From the NCBI GenBank assembly GCA_022844585.1, contig JALHLM010000279.1, positions 1 through 7,872 on the forward strand: DNA of 7,872 bases, given 5' to 3'. The stretch's first letter is position 1. Each line of letters begins with the position of its first letter. The stretch comes from Pirellulales bacterium. Its GTDB lineage: Bacteria; Planctomycetota; Planctomycetia; Pirellulales; JALHLM01. The position numbers and the translations under genes are program-made. Positions 6,047 through 7,872 of the stretch are shown piece by piece. The notes below the pieces were generated by a model. That model was not told the DNA's origin, did not search any database, and worked only from the letters and a program-made list of their open reading frames with translations.

Positions 6047-7150
6047 CTATGGTTTGCAATACGACAGCGCCAGGAGCGCGTAGCCGGTTACCAGGTTGGC
6101 GTCGCCTTCCATCCAGCGGGCGTTTTCGTTGATGAAGGAGCCGTCCGGCTTTTGCTTGGCGGCCAGCGCGGCGACGAGTTCGGCGCGCCAGTCGTGCGCT
6201 TTGCCGGCCGCGTCGGTGAAGGTTGATTCGCCGTAAGCGTCGAGGGATTTGGCGAAGGTGTGGTAGTAGTAGAACAAGCCAGCATCGCCCATGCCCGGAT
6301 TGGATTGCAAATCGTAGTTTTTCTGCAACCAGGCGACGGCGGCCTTTACGCGCGGGTCATCTGGTTTGACGCCGGCGTAGATCATGCTTTTGAGTCCGGC
6401 GTAAGTCATCGACGCATAGCTGCGCAGGCCGCCGTCGTCGTTGGCCCCGGCCTGGCTCGTGCCGCCGGCGGCGATGGTGTAGTAGAACCCGCCGTCGTTG
6501 ACCTTGGCGGCGAAGGGGAAGGCGTTGTGTTCGCTTTCCAGATTCTGGCAGCGCGAGACGAACACCAGCGCCTTCTGCACGGCTTCATCCTCGGGACCGC
6601 GATCGAGCGATTTCAGCGCGTCGAGAAAGAACTGCGTGTTGGAAAGGTCGGGCCGCTTGTGGCCGCCGTAGCCAGCGCCGCCATAGCTGGCGCTGGCGAT
6701 GTCTTGCCCTTCGTCGGCGTCCCATTGCAACTTCTTGACGAACGCTTCGGCGCCGGCGAGCAGCTTGTCGTACTTGCCGCCGCGGTTCGCTTCGGCAAAG
6801 CACATGATGGCCATGCAGGTTTCGTAATTCTGGTATTTCGAGTCCGGCGCGTAGATGCCGCCGTCGTCGTGGACGAAGCCTTCGACATATTTCAGACTCT
6901 TGGAGATCGCCGGATCGTCCGGGCTGCCGCCGTTGCGCAGCAGCGACGTTACGACGAGACCGGTCACTGCCGGCCCGGCTTGTGCGGAGTACGAGCCATC
7001 TGCGGCCTGGCCGCGCGCGAGCAGGTACTCTTTGGCATTGGCGACCACCTGATCGTAGTTTGGCTCGGCGCCCAAGGCGGGCTGCCCGGCAGCCAATAAG
7101 ATGGCCGCGAAAATCGCCCACTGCGATGGCCGGACGAATGACTGAGTCAT
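6047..7150 (-). CDS. Secreted prenyltransferase/squalene-oxidase repeat protein
   Basis: Exported protein with an alpha/alpha-toroid fold; function unknown. The 367 residues start with a signal peptide (hydrophobic WAIFAAILLAAG at 11-22, cleavage near ALG/AEP at 25-30). The rest consists of helical repeats of the terpenoid-cyclase/prenyltransferase type. These are marked by recurring turn motifs at about DGSY (51-54), DGGIY (96-100), DGGFY (219-223), DGGLRSY (239-245) and DGSF (336-339), and by paired helices such as VKAAVAWLQKNYDLQ. The DXDD acid motif of squalene-hopene cyclase is not seen, nor a prenyltransferase zinc site, so it is unlikely to be a true cyclase. The fold may serve binding or an unassigned secreted activity. 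ATG at 7150 is preceded by GGAG with a 9-nt spacer (minus strand 7163-7160). It converges on the cytochrome gene, so the two are not an operon. Similar secreted proteins are frequent in planctomycetes. Confidence 0.93.
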   Translation of the reverse strand: MTQSFVRPSQWAIFAAILLAAGQPALGAEPNYDQVVANAKEYLLARGQAADGSYSAQAGPAVTGLVVTSLLRNGGSPDDPAISKSLKYVEGFVHDDGGIYAPDSKYQNYETCMAIMCFAEANRGGKYDKLLAGAEAFVKKLQWDADEGQDIASASYGGAGYGGHKRPDLSNTQFFLDALKSLDRGPEDEAVQKALVFVSRCQNLESEHNAFPFAAKVNDGGFYYTIAAGGTSQAGANDDGGLRSYASMTYAGLKSMIYAGVKPDDPRVKAAVAWLQKNYDLQSNPGMGDAGLFYYYHTFAKSLDAYGESTFTDAAGKAHDWRAELVAALAAKQKPDGSFINENARWMEGDANLVTGYALLALSYCKP

Positions 7151-7220
7151 GGCTTACTGCTCCAAATTTGTGCCGACAAAAAAACCGTACTTCACCGCGG
7201 GACGTCGGCGGCGTCCACCG

Positions 7221-7234
7221 ACAATTGAATTGTA
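7221..7234 (-). promoter_or_regulatory. Palindrome overlapping a possible -10 of the toroid gene
   Basis: ACAATTGAATTGT (7221-7233) is a perfect dyad with 6-bp arms around a single central base. On the minus strand TACAAT (7234-7229), five of six matches to TATAAT, overlaps it, about 80 bases upstream of the ATG at 7150. No good -35 is seen 17 bases upstream. A dyad covering a -10 box is what an operator would look like. In the leader below it, GCCGAC (7172-7177) and GTCGGC (7204-7209) can form a 6-bp stem around a 7-A run (7 U in the transcript). Confidence 0.35.
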
Positions 7235-7301
7235 CGCAGATCGCGGCCTGCCCCCCACCAGCGATCAGCGTGCCAGTTTGCGAAATCTGTTTCAGAAAAG
7301 C

Positions 7302-7329
7302 TTGCAATCGCCGCTGGGCGCGTTATCTT
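7302..7329 (+). promoter_or_regulatory. Possible sigma-70-like promoter
   Basis: TTGCAA (7302-7307) and TATCTT (7324-7329) each match four of six consensus bases and are 16 bases apart. Transcription would start near 7336, some 16 bases before the SD-preceded ATG at 7352, and would end at the terminator near 7703. The value of the call comes from this coherent order of signals rather than from the boxes themselves. Confidence 0.3.
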
Positions 7330-7351
7330 GCCGGCTGATCGAGGTGTCCGC

Positions 7352-7630
7352 ATGACGTGGACGCGAGCGTATTGTTCCGCAGTCCGTGCTCTTGGTTGTC
7401 CGCCCAAACTTGCCTCGTCCGACAGCGTCCTCCCGCTCACGCCGTTGAACCGCATCCCCCGCGCGTTCCGGCAGGTTGAGCGACCAACAGGACCAACCTT
7501 GGGCGCAGTAAGCGAAGCGTGGACGCCGGAGCGGCGGGGAATCGCTCGGCTGTTGTTGAGCCCACCCTTCAACGCGGCCGCTGCCCTTCCCAACCGGCGT
7601 CATGACGACCTCCAGATGAATCTGCAATGA
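7352..7630 (+). CDS. Possible small protein of unknown function
   Basis: A 92-codon frame that I do not recognise. For it: ATG at 7352 is preceded by GAGGTG (7341-7346) at good spacing, a weak promoter lies just upstream, and a strong intrinsic terminator begins 34 bases after its TGA. Roughly two-thirds of its codons end in G or C, including 21 in a row around codons 21-41. Against it: no signal peptide, membrane segment or motif is seen. The protein is rich in Pro, Arg, Ala and Leu, as random GC-rich frames are, and the opposite strand is also open. The transcript (about 370 nt) might instead be a noncoding RNA; I looked for tmRNA, RNase P and SRP RNA signatures and saw none. Confidence 0.3.
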   Translation: MTWTRAYCSAVRALGCPPKLASSDSVLPLTPLNRIPRAFRQVERPTGPTLGAVSEAWTPERRGIARLLLSPPFNAAAALPNRRHDDLQMNLQ

Positions 7631-7664
7631 TCGTGCCTCGCAGAGCATCGGATTGTGGCAAATG

Positions 7665-7703
7665 GCCGCCCCTCTCCACCCGCAGAGAGGGGCGGCTTTT
7701 TTT
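7665..7703 (+). terminator. Strong intrinsic (Rho-independent) terminator
   Basis: A perfect 12-bp GC-rich stem (7665-7676 with 7685-7696; arm GCCGCCCCTCTC) with an 8-nt loop is followed directly by seven T (7697-7703). The T-run occurs only on the plus-strand side, so it ends rightward transcription. The only candidate gene it could serve inside the window is the small frame ending at 7630 or a noncoding RNA. Confidence 0.9.
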
Positions 7704-7750
7704 GTTGAGGAAGTAGGTGGAGGAGGTGAAGTAGGCGTGATAGGTGAGGA
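7704..7750 (+). repeat. C-free purine/GT tract with GAAGTAGG repeats
   Basis: 47 bases with a single C (7736), directly after the terminator. GAAGTAGG occurs at 7710-7717 and 7728-7735 (18 bases apart), with a degenerate third copy GATAGG at 7739-7744. Six or more GG pairs are spaced closely enough for a two-tier G-quadruplex. It reads as low-complexity DNA; no function can be assigned. Confidence 0.5.
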
Positions 7751-7756
7751 ATTGTG

Positions 7757-7823
7757 CGCCGCTGGCGATAACTTCGCCACTCGCCTCGCGGCGACGGTCG
7801 GGCTTACCGACTCTGTTGTCGCC
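7757..7823. other. Cluster of small hairpins in a gene-free stretch
   Basis: TGGCGA (7763-7768) and TCGCCA (7774-7779) form a perfect 6-bp hairpin with a 5-nt loop. CGCCGC (7757-7762) and GCGGCG (7788-7793) stack directly outside it. Next, GTCGG (7797-7801) pairs with CCGAC (7807-7811), enclosed by GGCGAC (7790-7795) with GTCGCC (7818-7823). The second outer stem competes with the first outer stem for 7790-7793, so the two are mutually exclusive. This could be a structured RNA, a leader for a gene to the right or left, or chance in GC-rich DNA. The remaining bases to 7872 show no start or domain I recognise. Confidence 0.35.
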
Positions 7824-7872
7824 ATTTCTCTCTGGCTACACTGTGCGGCAACCTTGACGCACAATCCTTCAT

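Noticed and set aside
5268..6059. 263-codon minus-strand frame antisense to the cytochrome
   Set aside because: The plus strand has seven heme motifs and a signal peptide in frame; the antisense frame shows nothing recognisable.
6260..7099. 279-codon plus-strand frame antisense to the toroid protein
   Set aside because: Shadow frame with Gly/Val/Ala-rich low-information translation.
7336..7703. tmRNA, RNase P RNA or SRP RNA
   Set aside because: Length is compatible, but the conserved signature strings of these RNAs were not found on either strand by eye.
7292..7864. 190-codon minus-strand frame across the right-end intergenic region
   Set aside because: It runs through the terminator stem and the purine tract, giving Pro/Ser/Thr low-complexity protein; no domain or RBS support.
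7695..7872. Plus-strand frame open to the window edge (reads EELCAAGDNFATRLAATVGL in part)
   Set aside because: It has no clear ATG or placed SD, begins in the terminator T-run and matches nothing I know; may be chance, but a longer window could change this.

Overview
The window looks like chromosomal DNA of a planctomycete, probably of the Pirellulales type. Three things point there: an ECF sigma factor fused by a 4-base stop/start overlap to a membrane-anchored Ser/Thr kinase, a secreted prenyltransferase/squalene-oxidase-repeat protein, and large intergenic inverted repeats in a GC-rich background with many long antisense shadow ORFs. No rRNA, tRNA, CRISPR array, transposase or phage gene is visible. 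The taxon is inferred from gene content, not proven.

Layout. Positions 1-395 hold no convincing gene. They contain a pair of near-identical 11-mers and a large hairpin (336-402) that overlaps the end of the next gene. A complete pyruvate kinase gene (pyk) lies on the minus strand at 396-1910, with the active-site signature of a K+-independent enzyme. Between pyk and the next gene is a perfect 26-bp inverted repeat (2004-2106). The minus-strand pair at 2154-4483 is an ECF sigma factor followed by a Hanks-type kinase with a multi-pass membrane C-terminus, overlapping by ATGA. A divergent intergenic region (4484-4712) contains a 9-bp inverted repeat with GGAAC cores. It separates this pair from a plus-strand exported seven-heme cytochrome c (4713-5963). 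That gene converges on a minus-strand secreted alpha/alpha-toroid (prenyltransferase-repeat) protein (6047-7150).

The last 720 bases contain no recognisable gene. They do hold a coherent set of signals on the plus strand: a possible sigma-70-like promoter, a Shine-Dalgarno-preceded 92-codon ORF of unknown nature, and a strong intrinsic terminator (7665-7703). After these come a 47-nt purine/GT tract and a cluster of small hairpins (7757-7823).

How they fit together. Pyk is central metabolism (PEP to pyruvate). The sigma/kinase pair is a self-contained signalling unit: the membrane kinase presumably controls the sigma factor or its regulon. The divergent cytochrome shares its upstream region with the sigma gene and is the most obvious local candidate target, but this is only an inference from arrangement. 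The toroid protein and the cytochrome are both predicted to be exported, but convergent orientation excludes a shared operon. The most interesting items are the seven-heme cytochrome with its uncharacterised N-terminal domain, the sigma-kinase/cytochrome divergon, and the orphan promoter-ORF-terminator unit at the right end.
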